The notes beneath the pieces were generated by a model. The model did no database searches, was not told the DNA's origin, and saw only the letters and a list, made by a program, of their open reading frames with translations. Source: Echria macrotheca (taxonomy: Eukaryota; Ascomycota; Sordariomycetes; Sordariales; Schizotheciaceae). From it: 64,000 nucleotides of DNA. The translations under genes and the position numbers were made by a program. Shown in pieces: positions 10,943 to 22,245 of this stretch (its first letter is position 1; every line of letters starts with the position of its first letter). The stretch covers positions 682,001-746,000 of the forward strand of contig MU839833.1 in assembly GCA_030411725.1 (NCBI GenBank). Reading direction: 5' to 3'.

Positions 10943-11589
10943 ACACGCCGCTCAGCGGCCTAGATGATCGTAGCAGTGTCAGATATCGATACGGTGGTGT
11001 CGCGACGGTGTCCTTGGCGGTTTGGAATGGGATCGTGGAATGGCGATGGGGGGAAGTCGTTGTCGAGTGTTTGCTGGCAAAGCACCCGAGGTGGCAGGTG
11101 GGAGCGGTTGACCTCCCGTCAGCTTGCTGTGTTGTCATGCGTCATAAGCGGCCGGCCCCACTTTGCTGTTTGGTTGTCGCACTTGATTGGCCGCGCCGTC
11201 TGGGGAAGCGACGCCGGTTCCTGGAAGATCGGTCACGCGAAGCTTTGTTGGGGCGCAGGCTGGGGAAGCTCGGCTGCAGCCCTGAGCCCAGATCTGCGGA
11301 AAGTCGGATTGAACGCTGGGGATGCCGTCAGACATCCGACACAAGGCATCCGACTACACTGACATTATGTTCTCTGGTTCTACTCCGATCATGCCTCTCT
11401 ATATGCCTATGAGGCTATCATTACATGCAAACCCCATCCCTCGAATCCGTCGACGCTCATGGCACATGCCAAAATGTTATGCAACCTGGCGCCTCATCAT
11501 GAAGACCCAATCGCCCTGCACGCCGGTCCGACGAGTACAGATGCACATATGTCAACAGCCAATATCCAGACAGCGATTCCATCATGAAA
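10943..11589. other. NPC1 upstream region
   Basis: This lies between the NPC1 start (minus strand) and the 3' end of the Smr protein gene (minus strand). It should hold the NPC1 promoter and leader and the Smr gene terminator. No gene or clear motif was found. Confidence 0.4.
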
Positions 11590-12882
11590 CTACTGGACCC
11601 TGCCAGTGACATGGAACTGGCCCGTCAGGGTCTCTACCTTCCATCCGTCATTGCGAAGCGCCACCCCAACAGCCTGTCGAAGCCGGGAGTCGCCGTTCAC
11701 ACTATGACGTCCACGCCCGGTCACGACCGTGAACCCTTCTTGCTTGGCTAAACGACGACGCTCTTCGCCCAGGCCGTGCCACCATTTCCAGAGACGGTCC
11801 CTCGCAATCAGCACGCCATCCATCACCGTGACGCCATGGAGATCGATGTGGACGGGACTGCTCTGTTCGTCGACCAGTTGCTCGGCCGCCGCCGAAGTCT
11901 TTTCAAGAGCTTTTCGCCTCTCTTCCTGCGCCATCTGGGTGTAGGCTGCGGCTCCTTGCCGTTCGAGAGGTCCCCTCCGAACGAGTTTGGCGGCTGAACG
12001 CAGATGCTCGCGGCTGGCCGCCAGGTCTGGTATGGCCGCACGACGTGTTCCCGAGGTCGATGAAGTCACGTGGATCCACGTCGAAGAAGTCGACGAGAAC
12101 GTCATCTTGGAGCCATATGGGGACGGTTTTGCTTTTGGCTGAGCAGGACCGGAACCTCCTTCGATTTCCTCACCAGCGGTAACAGAAGAAACAACGTTGT
12201 AGCGGACGTCGAGCAGTTGCTTTCCCTTCTTCTTCCGAGAGCGACCACTCGGCCTGCTGCGTGAAATGTCTTCATCGGACACATAAAACCCATCGACGCC
12301 CTTGGGAAGTTCTCCATTTTCTTCAAGGTGGTGGCGGGTAAGGAGTTCGTCGAAAGCCCGCTCCATATCCCCTTGGCAACCATTCAGGACATGGCGAATC
12401 GTGTTGGGCCGGAAAGAGAATATTTGTCCAAGTTCTGTAATCTTCTCATCTTCGCCGAGATCAGACCGGTGAGTGAACTCGGGGTCCTCACACACTGAGA
12501 ACTCCGAGACGGATGTTGCGTTCCCTGTCGACGAGCGCTCCAGGCCACTGACGCTGGCACTTGTGCCAACATCCTCGGATGTCTGGCCCCCATTCTGGTT
12601 CCAGCTTCCCAGGCCCGATGGGTCAAACCCAGTGGCCTGCTCTGCCGCCGCGCTCTCGGCTAGCTGAGATAATTCCGAATCAATGTCGCTGAAGTCCTTG
12701 ACGACATCACGCTCATTCAAGATAGCGAGGATGAGAGACTCTTCGAGAAGGGAAGAATATTTATCCTGGACTGCGAGTCAGAACCGAACGTGTCACGTTA
12801 AAAATAGGGGTAATTTTCTCACAATCAGCTGTTGCCTCAGGTCCTCGGCCCCTGCGCGTTGGCGGCGGGGCCGTCTTCCCAT
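11590..12882 (-). CDS. CUE-like and Smr domain protein (Cue2-type endonuclease)
   Basis: Two exons: 12882-12823 (20 codons, a basic start beginning MGRRPRRQRAG) and 12765-11590, joined in phase 0 through a 57 nt intron, for 411 residues. The first ATG inside exon 2 would lose the conserved segment DKYSSLLEESLILAILNE, so I start upstream. An N-terminal acidic region is followed by a CUE/UBA-like helical segment at about 128-168. A basic linker with a SRKKKGKQ patch follows. The C-terminal Smr domain (about 320-411) has IDLHGVTV, which keeps the D-x-H pair, and VVTGRGRHSVNG. In yeast Cue2 this architecture cleaves mRNA at stalled, collided ribosomes during no-go decay. Assignment as the Cue2 counterpart is inference from domain order. 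The gene is divergent from the amidase gene. Confidence 0.88.
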
Positions 12883-13636
12883 TGCCAAAAAAGGCCACCG
12901 CTATCAGCGCAAATTATCAATACCCAAAAGGACACAGATAAAAAGGCCAGAAAAAAAGGGGTATTGATTCTAAGATATTCGCGGTACAGAAGACGCTTCG
13001 GGTAGCTCTGGGAATGCAGTTGCTTGCGTGGGCGACATGACTGTAAATACTGGATGAAAAATGAGCGTTGTTGGGGAGAAATCCATCTGGCATCGCGACC
13101 TTCTCCGCGGCTTATTTGAGAGCCACTGTGCCAGAGCAGCGCACGGGCCAAGCACTCAGAGTCAGGTTGTCAGGACGCCTTTGATGCAGTCGGGCTGCAT
13201 TGATTAGGAGAGAACATGCAGTCTCATTAATCAGCCTTGGGCAGGAATCGAAACCCAGCGGTCGATACAAACAGACGGAATCTCATAAAAATGTTACACA
13301 AGGTCAAACAACCGCGTTTATCGGGGTCCACAGCGCTTGAAACTTGACGGGCCTTTTTTGATGCAGATGCTTGGTTGATCACTGACAAAAGTGGCGTTCA
13401 CTCTTTCCTAGTTGGTGACTCGGGTGACTACGTGACATCCAATCCAGAAGCAGGTTTTCCCTCCCCGTTCATCACTCGTACCTTTCTGAGATGCCTCGGT
13501 AGCATGCAACAGTTTGGAAGTCACGAGCCCTTGGTTTCCTGGTCTTTAAAGAACGCGTTGGACCGTCCCAAACTTTGGCGAGAAAGCTTTACGAAACCAA
13601 TTCCGACGCGTCAGAGAACAGAACAAAGAGTATAAA
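12883..13636. promoter_or_regulatory. divergent intergenic promoter region
   Basis: The Smr gene (-) and the amidase gene (+) start from opposite ends of this 754 bp gap, so both promoters should lie here. A TATAAA hexamer touches the amidase ATG, too close to act as its TATA box. No gene is seen inside. Confidence 0.45.
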
Positions 13637-15670
13637 ATGTCCAAAAGTCGCAAGTTCATCAACTATCCGGAGCCCTTGAAGGGGTAAGTGATGCATCACC
13701 CCCGACGACACCTAACAAACGGATAGTTACTGACTTTGTGTGTGACAGGCCCGATATTCCATACAGAAATGACAGGAAACCAAACCCGCCTATTCGCGGT
13801 CTCTGGTTGGTGCCAGCCGCTATTCTGTGAGTTTCCGTCTCGGCGGCACCCCCTGCATACATCCAGACTTTCGTTACAAACAAACAGAAACTGTGGCTAA
13901 CACAGCGACAGAATGGAGACATTCCGCTTCATCCGCGAGACGGTCTGGCGAAATGCCGGCTTTGGCTCCCTCCGCGACATTGCCGACCACATCCTCGATT
14001 ACGAGCCGTGGTTTGAGCCCCAGGTTGTCCCCCTGGCCGAGGTGGTGGAGGAGGCCGACAGGGCGTCCGAGACGGACAAGAACGACCCAGGGGACGACGA
14101 TGAACTCACGCCCAACCAAGAGGAGGAGCCAGAAGATGGTCCCGTCTACCCCAAAGCCCAGCCTTATTACTCCGCTGCCGACTACCGCCGCCTCTATCTC
14201 TCGGGCGAACTCACCCCCCTCCAAGTCGCCGAGACTTTGCTCCCCCTGATCCGGCGCGACGTCCCCAACCCGACCGAGCACTCGCGAGCCTGGTTCGAGA
14301 CGGTCCCCGAGAAAGTCCTCGCGGCCGCCCGCGCCTCAACAGAGCGGTACCAGGAGAAGTGCTCCCTCGGCCCCCTGGATGGCGTCCCCACAGCCGTCAA
14401 GGACGAGTACGATATGCCTGGCTACCGCACATGTCTCGGCTCGCGCAACACGTACACGGCCGCCGACGACAACACCGTCGAAGCATCCTGGTGCGTGCGC
14501 CAGCTCGAGGCGGCCGGCGCCGTGATCCTCGGCAAGCTCTCGATGCACGAATTCGGGCTCGACACGACAGGCAACAACCCGATCTACGGCACACCGCGCA
14601 ACCCGTACCACAAGTCGTACTACACAGGCGGCTCCTCTTCGGGGACCGGCTACGCCGTGGCTGTGGGCCTGATCCCCATCGGCCTCGGCAGCGACGGCGG
14701 CGGCTCGATCCGCATCCCGTCGGCCCTCTGCGGCGTCTTCGGCCTCAAACCCACCCACGGCCGCCTCTCCTTCCACCCGGGCCAGAACCACTCGATAACC
14801 TGTGCCTGCCTAGGCCCAATGGCCGCCGACGCCGCCTCCCTGTCGGCAGTTTTCCACGCCGTCAGCACCCCGCACCACACATCGCCGTTCCCCCCCTTCA
14901 TCCCTCGCTCCCCATCCTCCCCCCCTTCCTCCCAAAGCAAACCCCTCGGCATCCCCTCAGCCTGGATCGCCGACTCAACCCCCGAGATCCGCGCCCTCTT
15001 CACAACCTTCCTCCAAGCCCTCGTCGCACGCCACGGCTACACCCCCGTCCCCATCGAGATCCCCTTCCTCCCCCAGGGCCAAACAGCCCACGCAATGACG
15101 GTCCTAACCGACGCCGCCACCCTCCTCCCGACGTACAAGTCCCTCACCCCGGCGAACCGCATCCTCCTCGCCATAGGCCGCAGCACGCCCTCGACCGACT
15201 ACCTCCTCGCCCAGAAGCTCCGCCGCTGCCTGATGCAGCACCTGGCCCACCTGTTCACCGCCCATCCCAACCTCCTCATCCTGACCCCGACAACAACCTG
15301 CAACGGCTGGCCCATCCGCGGCGGCGCGTCCGAGCTGGCCCGCGGCGTGAGCGACGGCGACCACACCCTCGCGAGCATGCAATACGTCTGGCTCGCCAAC
15401 TTCTGCGGGCTGCCCAGCGTCTCTGTCCCGGCCGGCTTCGTCCCCGCGGACGTGAGCCTAGGAGAAGGAAAAAAGGGGGAAGAAGAGGTGCCGGTGGGCG
15501 TCATGGCCACGGGCGAGTGGTGCAGCGAGGAGTTACTGCTGCGGTTCGCGTCCGAGGCCGAGGACGTTGGTCGCGAGCTGCGCAGACGGCCGCCTGTTTG
15601 GGTTGATGTTATCGGGGAGGCCAAGAATAAAAAGACCACGGGCGGTGATGCCGGCTCGGAGCACGAGTAG
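13637..15670 (+). CDS. amidase signature family hydrolase
   Basis: Three exons, 13637-13683, 13749-13826 and 13912-15670, join in phases 2 and 2 to give 627 residues. The start MSKSRKFINYPEPLKG is chosen because the spliced N terminus reads smoothly into the long third exon. An acidic linker precedes the amidase domain. The Ser-cisSer-Lys triad is visible: Lys at about 205 in VPTAVKDEYD, the serines of GGSSSGTG at about 283-285, and the nucleophilic Ser at about 307 in GSDGGGSIRIPS. Such enzymes cleave amide bonds (acetamidase, fatty amide hydrolase or glutamyl-amidotransferase-like). The substrate is unknown. A Pro/Ser-rich loop after the catalytic block (about 365-390) looks like a lineage-specific insertion. 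No targeting sequence is obvious. The 415-codon shadow frame on the same strand (14359-15606) is not used. Confidence 0.92.
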
Positions 15671-16283
15671 GTCAGGTCAGGGCGCTGTTCGATTCCCCTA
15701 GCGTTAGTTCGTTAGTTTTAGATACCCAGCGAGTCACATACACATTAGAAGACATTGTATAGAAACACAAGCGTTTCATTTCACAAACGCAATCGTGGCA
15801 GAAACGGATTCTATCGCTAACTTAATTGCTGCTCTCATGAAAAGCAGCCATCGCAATCTAGGTAGATAACTACTTCCAGCCGCGGACCAAAAAAGTCAAA
15901 ACCGCAAAACAGATTACCCCCTGGACGCTGTACTGGCTGCTTTTGACTTCCCGAATGTCCTCTTCTTGCAGCCTCCGCTCCTTCCAAAGTCCATTCTCAT
16001 TGAAGTGATTGCGTCCCGGCCGAAAACACCAATGAAAAAGTATAACCTCACATTATCATAAACAAGCTCGTCTCGATCCCCCCAAAATCAAAACCCCCTC
16101 TGCATGCTCCTTTTCATTCTTTTCCTCCCAGAACTCATCGGAATGCCCTGTTCGCGCCGCCCATGCTATGTGCTCCTCCGTCCTGGCATCTTACCATCCT
16201 CGGGGCCTGGGGGAAAAGGCGAGTCATTGATCAAAACACACTGTAATTAAGTACATGATTCGTAGTCCATGTCGACGTCCACC
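15671..16283. other. convergent 3' intergenic region
   Basis: This lies between the stop codons of the amidase (+) and the HECT ligase (-). It presumably carries both 3' UTRs. No gene or repeat was recognised. Confidence 0.4.
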
Positions 16284-19200
16284 TTAGGACAAATGGAAGG
16301 CGCCTTGTCCTTCCTTGATGGCCGTGAAGAGCCTCTTCCGCAGCATCGAAATGTCCGTGTAGTCGGGAAGCTTGAGGTAATTGACACACGTCATGACGCT
16401 GGGAAGGTAGTCGTCTGAGCTATACGGCGCCTCACTCGGCTTGCATACCACGGTAAACATGGGTGTCAGACTCTTGAAACCTGTGAATCGTCAGAACCGT
16501 TCACTCCACAACTCGGCGGATTACCTACCTCCGATTGGAAGCTTGGGACTGCCCGTTGTAAATTGCAAGAAGTCGCGTCGCTGTGTGGGACTAAGCTCGC
16601 TCATGGTCTGGAGCAGATTCTTGACGCTCTTGCTGTCCATATTATAGCCGTGGTCCGCCTTGACGGAATCCATAAGAGCTATTCCCATCGTTAGCATTCG
16701 ATCAGCAAAGCAAATTGCAAGAAACTCACTCTCAAGAGACCAATCCTCCTCTACGCGACCAAACAGGCTGCACAGCTCATCGGGAGTAAAAGCACTAAGG
16801 GCCGAGTATGGGAAGACTTGAGAGAACCCAGCACGGAAGGCATCCACCTGGCGACGTACGCCGGCTCCAAGAGTCATGTCAATGACCTTCTCCAGGTAGA
16901 GATCGACGTTGTCTATAGTCAGCGTGGTCTGAGACCCATTGGGGATCAGCTCGATCTCCGGGTAGCCAGGCAGTGTAAAGTCGAGGCAGAGATCGTCAAT
17001 CCTCGTCTTGTCGACGACTATTTTCTCCGTGTCGGCCACTTTTTGTGCCGCACTGCGGACGGGGTCCTCGTCAATTTCTTTCTTGGCCATGGCGAACTTC
17101 TTAATTGTCATCAGGGACCTGGCCACGACGGGATCCACAGACTTGATGGCTCCAAGGGAAGGACGAACGGCTGTCGACTCGTCTCCTATACGGAAAAAAA
17201 TGGGGTTGAAGTTGATGTCGATGATGCGCGAATCGATCATGGAACGGGCGACAAACTTGCCGAGAACCTTGAAAAGCTGCAGCACCTTTTCGCCCTCTTC
17301 CGAAGTCGCAAACTCGTCGCTCACAGGCCGGGGGAACAAGCCGTTCTGACCCGAGACGAACTCGCCGTCGCCGTTGGGGTCATTGTCACGCCAGAGCTTC
17401 AGCTTCTTCTTCGAGAACTCCTTGGACACGGTCGAGTAGAACTCGAGCGTGGGGCCGAGACCCGTGCCAACCTCCTCAAAGTACTCAACCTCCAACACAC
17501 TCTGTGAGGCGCCATACAGTTCCATGACCTTGACTGCCGACTCGAGAATCTTGGAGCGAGAGATACGGACCTTCTGGCGTTGCAACCGCCCAAGGAACGG
17601 GCGTTCGTCCCTCCTGTCCCGCCGTGTTTCCTCCTGCGACTGTGCGTTTTGCCAGCGCGTCATGGACCTGGCGTAGCCAAAGGACGTCGACTGCAGGAAG
17701 AGATGTCTCGTCTCAAATGGGAATAAAAACGGATACAACCTCGCAAGGTCCACGCTCCAGCTCGGAAGGCAGTTGCTAGCCACGATCAGAGGCTCCTCCA
17801 GTTGTCGGTTAAGCTTCGCCGTAAGTTTGGTGTTGACGAATTGAGACAGCGGCTCCACGTTGACTTTGAGCGTCTCCTTGTTCTCGACCAAAACATCATC
17901 AATATTCGCATTCAGATCGTGGAGTTTCTTGAGCAGACGCAAAATGGAGGCGGTGATGGGGTGCTTCGCCAGTGACCCGGGATTGTTGCTATCACCGCTC
18001 TCTGCAGGGGCGTCAAAAGATGGGGCAAACGCAAGAGACTCGACGGGGGCAGGGCCGCTGACACGTCTAAACTTGATGGGGTGGATAGCCGACCATACAT
18101 TCCGGCTTAGATGGTCATCGGAGGCCGCGGCAGAGCTGTGGACCGCACGATAAATAGTCGTCTCGTTTGGAATCACCTTGCCATCGATACTGAACTCGAT
18201 GTGCCAATCCTGAGGCGGAGACTGAATAGCTGCCGCATAAGACATAGCGCGCGAAGCGGCAGGACTGGGCGTGCCTTGAAGCGCCGCAGTCAATGCGCTC
18301 GCCCGGCTGGGGAGAGCCGTGGCAGATCGTGAATGGGACGGCGTGGGCACGCGGGTGCCATCCTCCTTACGGGCGGTAATCTTGCCGCCTGCGGCTACTT
18401 CCAAGTTGACCGCCGACGGATCAGGTGTCGGCGCGTCCTCCATTCCCTCGTCGAGATCCCTGACCACGTTGAGCGCACTGCCTTCGCCCATATCCTCGTC
18501 GTCCGACAGCTGCTTCTCGTCGGCACACTCTAGGGCATCTTGGAGATCGTCTTCGTCACCGGGTGGAGGTCTAGGTGGTGCCGCCTCGCTGGCAGCCTGG
18601 CGGCGCGATGACCTACGCAGCACCGCTTTCTCTCTCGAACTCGAGGGCTCGGGCGTGGCTGGTGTTTCGGTGGCGGGAAGAGACTTGGATTTGGACCTGC
18701 GCGAAGACCGCGATCCCGATGCCGGCTGCGACGGTGCAGCGAGAGGCGGCGGGGCAGGGGTCGACTGGGCAGACGCAGGAATTCGCTCCGCAAAACGAGC
18801 TGCCGCGGCACTCAACGGGTAGCCGGATCCAGCCATAGCGGCCAAGGCTCTTGAGACGGCGTCCCGGCGCGAACCGCGGTGCGAGCGATCCGACATACTA
18901 ATAATGCGCGGGCGCAGATAATCATCCAGAGACTTGAACGTCGTGATAGCGTGGATCGAGACCATGATGTTCCTGTACGCTCGCGGGATCTCCGAGTCCT
19001 CGTCCGCCATCAGCTTGAGACGGATTTGCTTTGCTAGCATAGACGCCGCACTGCTTCGGTTGCCGTCAAAGGCATTATGGTGGACGGTAATGACCTCAAA
19101 GTGTTCGGACCGGCTGAGCAGATCTTGCAGCTTGTGTATCATGACGCTGAGCGGCGTGGCAGGAGAATCTGCCGTGGCGGTCTTGGGCTTCGATTTGACG

Positions 19201-22200
19201 GTATATCCCATAAAAACCTGGAGGAATGCCGATTGCGCAGCCGCGGCCAGTGCCTCATCCGGGTTGCTGAAGACCTGTTCCAGAACACGGACAATACCCG
19301 ACTGCAACAACTCCGCACTCGTAACACTCTCCAATACGTCCGAATCGAAGTAAGATGCCAATTTTGTGAACAGTCCGGTCCCGGTCTCAGAAGTTACAAT
19401 ATTCGAGGTGCGATGCAGAAAAAAGGCCTCGATGTCGGCGGCCAAAGCTTCCAGGCCGGCGAGGATCTTGGTCGCCTTCTTTTTCATCGCCTTGCCCTGC
19501 TTCTCGGTCTCGTGGACTTCAAGGAACTTCTTGGCGACCTCGGCGATTCTCGACTTCATAGAGGGAAAATCCGAGAGCCTCTGTCGTGGAGGCCCATCAA
19601 TAGACATGGTTGAGCCCTCGGAACTAGCGGGCGAGCCCGACATGTCGTCTCGATGTTCGTTCTCCATATCTTCCTCGTGCTCATCCTCGTCATCCTCCCT
19701 GTCGTCATCGTCCTCATCCTCGTTCTCGTCATCTTCATCATCCTCCCCTTCCGACGAGCGCTCTGAATGATCCTCGTCGTCCACCTCATCATTGTCGCCG
19801 CCATCGTCGCCGGCTTCTGACCCGCTACGTTCCGAAGCTTGCTCTACCGAGGCACTGCCATCGGTTCCGAGGGCGGGCTCGCGTGCAGGCTCTGCAGGCT
19901 CGCTAGCGGATGCCTTGGTCTCTGGTTCCGGTTCCTCGACAGACAGTTTGGAGATCTCGGCTATTACGCCTTCGCGGTAGAGCTGGTAGCGGTAGATGCT
20001 ATCAAGACGGCTCATCAGAAGCTCGGTAGCCTGCAGCGCGAACATCACCAGGGACGCGTGGTCTTGTTGGGAGAGAATTGACGCCAAGAACGATGCATAA
20101 GGCACCGACTTGAGAGTCTCGATCAGAATCGCCTCGTCCAAGTTGGACAACATTTTCAGCTGCGCGGTCAGGACCTTTTGGCGCACCGTGAGGTTGACCG
20201 TGCTCGAGAAGGCGTCGGTGAGTGTAGGGAAGAGGATCAGGGCGAACCGGCGGACCTCCTCCTTGCAACCCTCCAACAGCTCGAGACGTTTCTCGTTGCT
20301 CGTCTTCCTACGGGAGCCAAGCGAGGAGGGTGTTATGGGCTCAGCGGGCGAGCTCATGTCAACAAAATCGCCGATGGCGGGGTCGGCAGATCTTGGTAGA
20401 TTCGGCAGCAACTCGCAGATGACGTTGAGCGTCTCGATGATTTGCTCACGCGGACGATGGATCAAGGCCTGCATGATCAAGACACTGTCCAGCTTCGAGG
20501 CAATGTCCTCGGTGCCAGTGGGAGGAGATACGCCCGTCAGGATTTGATACAGAGTTTCGACCACATTGAGCTTGAAGAGCTCGGCCGAAAGGCGAGGGCT
20601 CGCTCGGGCCGTAAAAGCAAGAACCCTCAGGAACTGCGTGTGGATGTGCGGCCCAATGAGGTTAGTCGAACCAGGGAGCAAGAGCCGGAGGATTGCCTTG
20701 AGCAGATCGACGCTGACCAACTCTTCCAGCTTCTGGGAATGGTACTTGAAGCTTTCCACGATGCGGGAGACGCAGAGCGAGGCTTGCTCGACAACCCTCT
20801 GGTCGTTGCTACCAAGGACCTGGAGCAGGATCGGCATGACATCGCGAATCACGGGGAATGAATCCTCGGGGATATTACGGCAACAGTTGGCAGCCGTGGT
20901 GACGGCAACTCGTTGTGTACTGGTGGCGAAGAACTCGAGATACGAGAGACAGGCCGTCAGCCCTCCCTCACGAACAATGCTGGTAGGATACTCGACGGAT
21001 ATTTTCTCCAGCGTGCTGAGCGCCTGCTCGGCAAGATCGATGAATGATATTTCGAGAAGCTTTTGGCAAAGGACCGGAACAGCCCCTCCGTAGACCACAT
21101 TGGCCGTGCTGGCCGGAAGGGCCTCCATAAGGTTGGCGAGACAACGGCATGCGAGCAGCATAATTTCGGGGTTCTCCTCCCCGGTCAGCTCGTTCGGCTG
21201 CATCAACGCCACCAGCTCCTTGACGAAGGAATCTGGTGAGAAATGTCCCGAGAGGTTATCTTCGTTCGAAACGAGCAGAATGTCGGAAAGTTCCTGCAGC
21301 GCAATATGCTGGATTGTGGGATCATCCTTCTGGCGGAGGTTGTTGAGAATCTCCCGTAATCTCGAAGACATGCCGGAAATCATCCCCGTCAGCGCACGTA
21401 GACTATGCGACAGGCCATGTACCGGCCCGCCTGGACCGCCGAACCCGCCAAACGGATCCTCGTCGTCATCGTCCCTATCATATCTGTTCTCCTCATCGTC
21501 CTCGTCGTCGTCGTCGCTGTCATCGTCGTCGTGGTGATCCTCTGGAGGGGGCGGCGGGGGTGGGGGAGGAGGGGGGGCCGAAGACTCCTTTTCGTGCTCG
21601 TCGGTGCCTGACATGACAACATCCTGGTTCGGAGTCTCGCTGGCCGTTTTCTTGGACCGACGAGTCGAGCCGGGAGTAGTGCTGGTGGATGATTCTTGGA
21701 CTACACGGGTAAGAGGGGGAATGGGCCGGGTTACAGGACGAAACATACCTTGACCTCCGGGTGCAGTTTTCTTATGTCGGCTGGACCGTCGGCTCGAAGA
21801 TGCTGACTGCTGGTTCTCGGGCGGGTTGGTAGGGCCTCCCGGCACTCTGGAGCATGTGTTAATTTTTCCCCCGCAGTCATCGCACAGACAGCGGACCGAC
21901 TTACTCGGGACTTGACATGGTCAAAGCAGATTTGCCTTGGCGGCGACGTGATGCAGCTAAAGAAGAAGTGACCTGAGCTAGAGCTGGAGGCGGTGGCGGT
22001 GGTTGAGTGGGGGTTTGTGCTACTCGCGGCCGCTTCGATCGTCGGGTCGATGCCGCTTGCTCGGGGGCCTCTTCGGCAGGACTGGCGTCGGCACGGGTTT
22101 TCCGTTTCCGTCTAGATGACGGCACCTGCGGCGTCTGAGCGGCTGGCAGGGTTGCGGCGACCGCAGCAGCAGCAGGCGCTGAGCTTGTTGAGGCTGCGTT

Positions 22201-22245
22201 GCTTGCTGCTTGGCGGGTCGACGAACGTGTGACTCTGGGCGACAT
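16284..22245 (-). CDS. UFD4: HECT-type E3 ubiquitin ligase, Ufd4/TRIP12 family
   Basis: Four exons: 22245-21905, 21846-16730, 16678-16529 and 16480-16284, for 1934 residues. The basic, Ala/Ser/Pro-rich N terminus is followed by an acidic, proline-rich linker (about 220-265). An armadillo-like helical region follows (about 290-650), then another long acidic Asp/Glu/Ser tract. The C-terminal HECT domain contains the conserved EYFEEVGTGLGPTLEFY and ADHGYNMDSKSVKNLLQ segments. The catalytic cysteine is in the last exon, in LPSVMTCVNYLKLP. Ufd4 and TRIP12 add ubiquitin chains to ubiquitin-fusion and N-degron substrates. The intron at 16679-16729 is 51 nt, in frame and without a stop, so a simple ORF reading would wrongly keep it. 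It has a GTGAGT donor and a TGCTAAC branch site, and its removal restores the family sequence SLETLMDSVKADHG. Confidence 0.93.

Noticed and set aside
13220..13265. B-box-like GGTTTCGATTCC on the minus strand
   Set aside because: No stable T-stem and no A-box within tRNA distance.
14359..15606. 415-codon frame inside the amidase gene
   Set aside because: It is another frame of the same strand and extremely Arg/Pro/His-rich, a typical shadow of C-ending codons. The amidase frame has the full catalytic signature.
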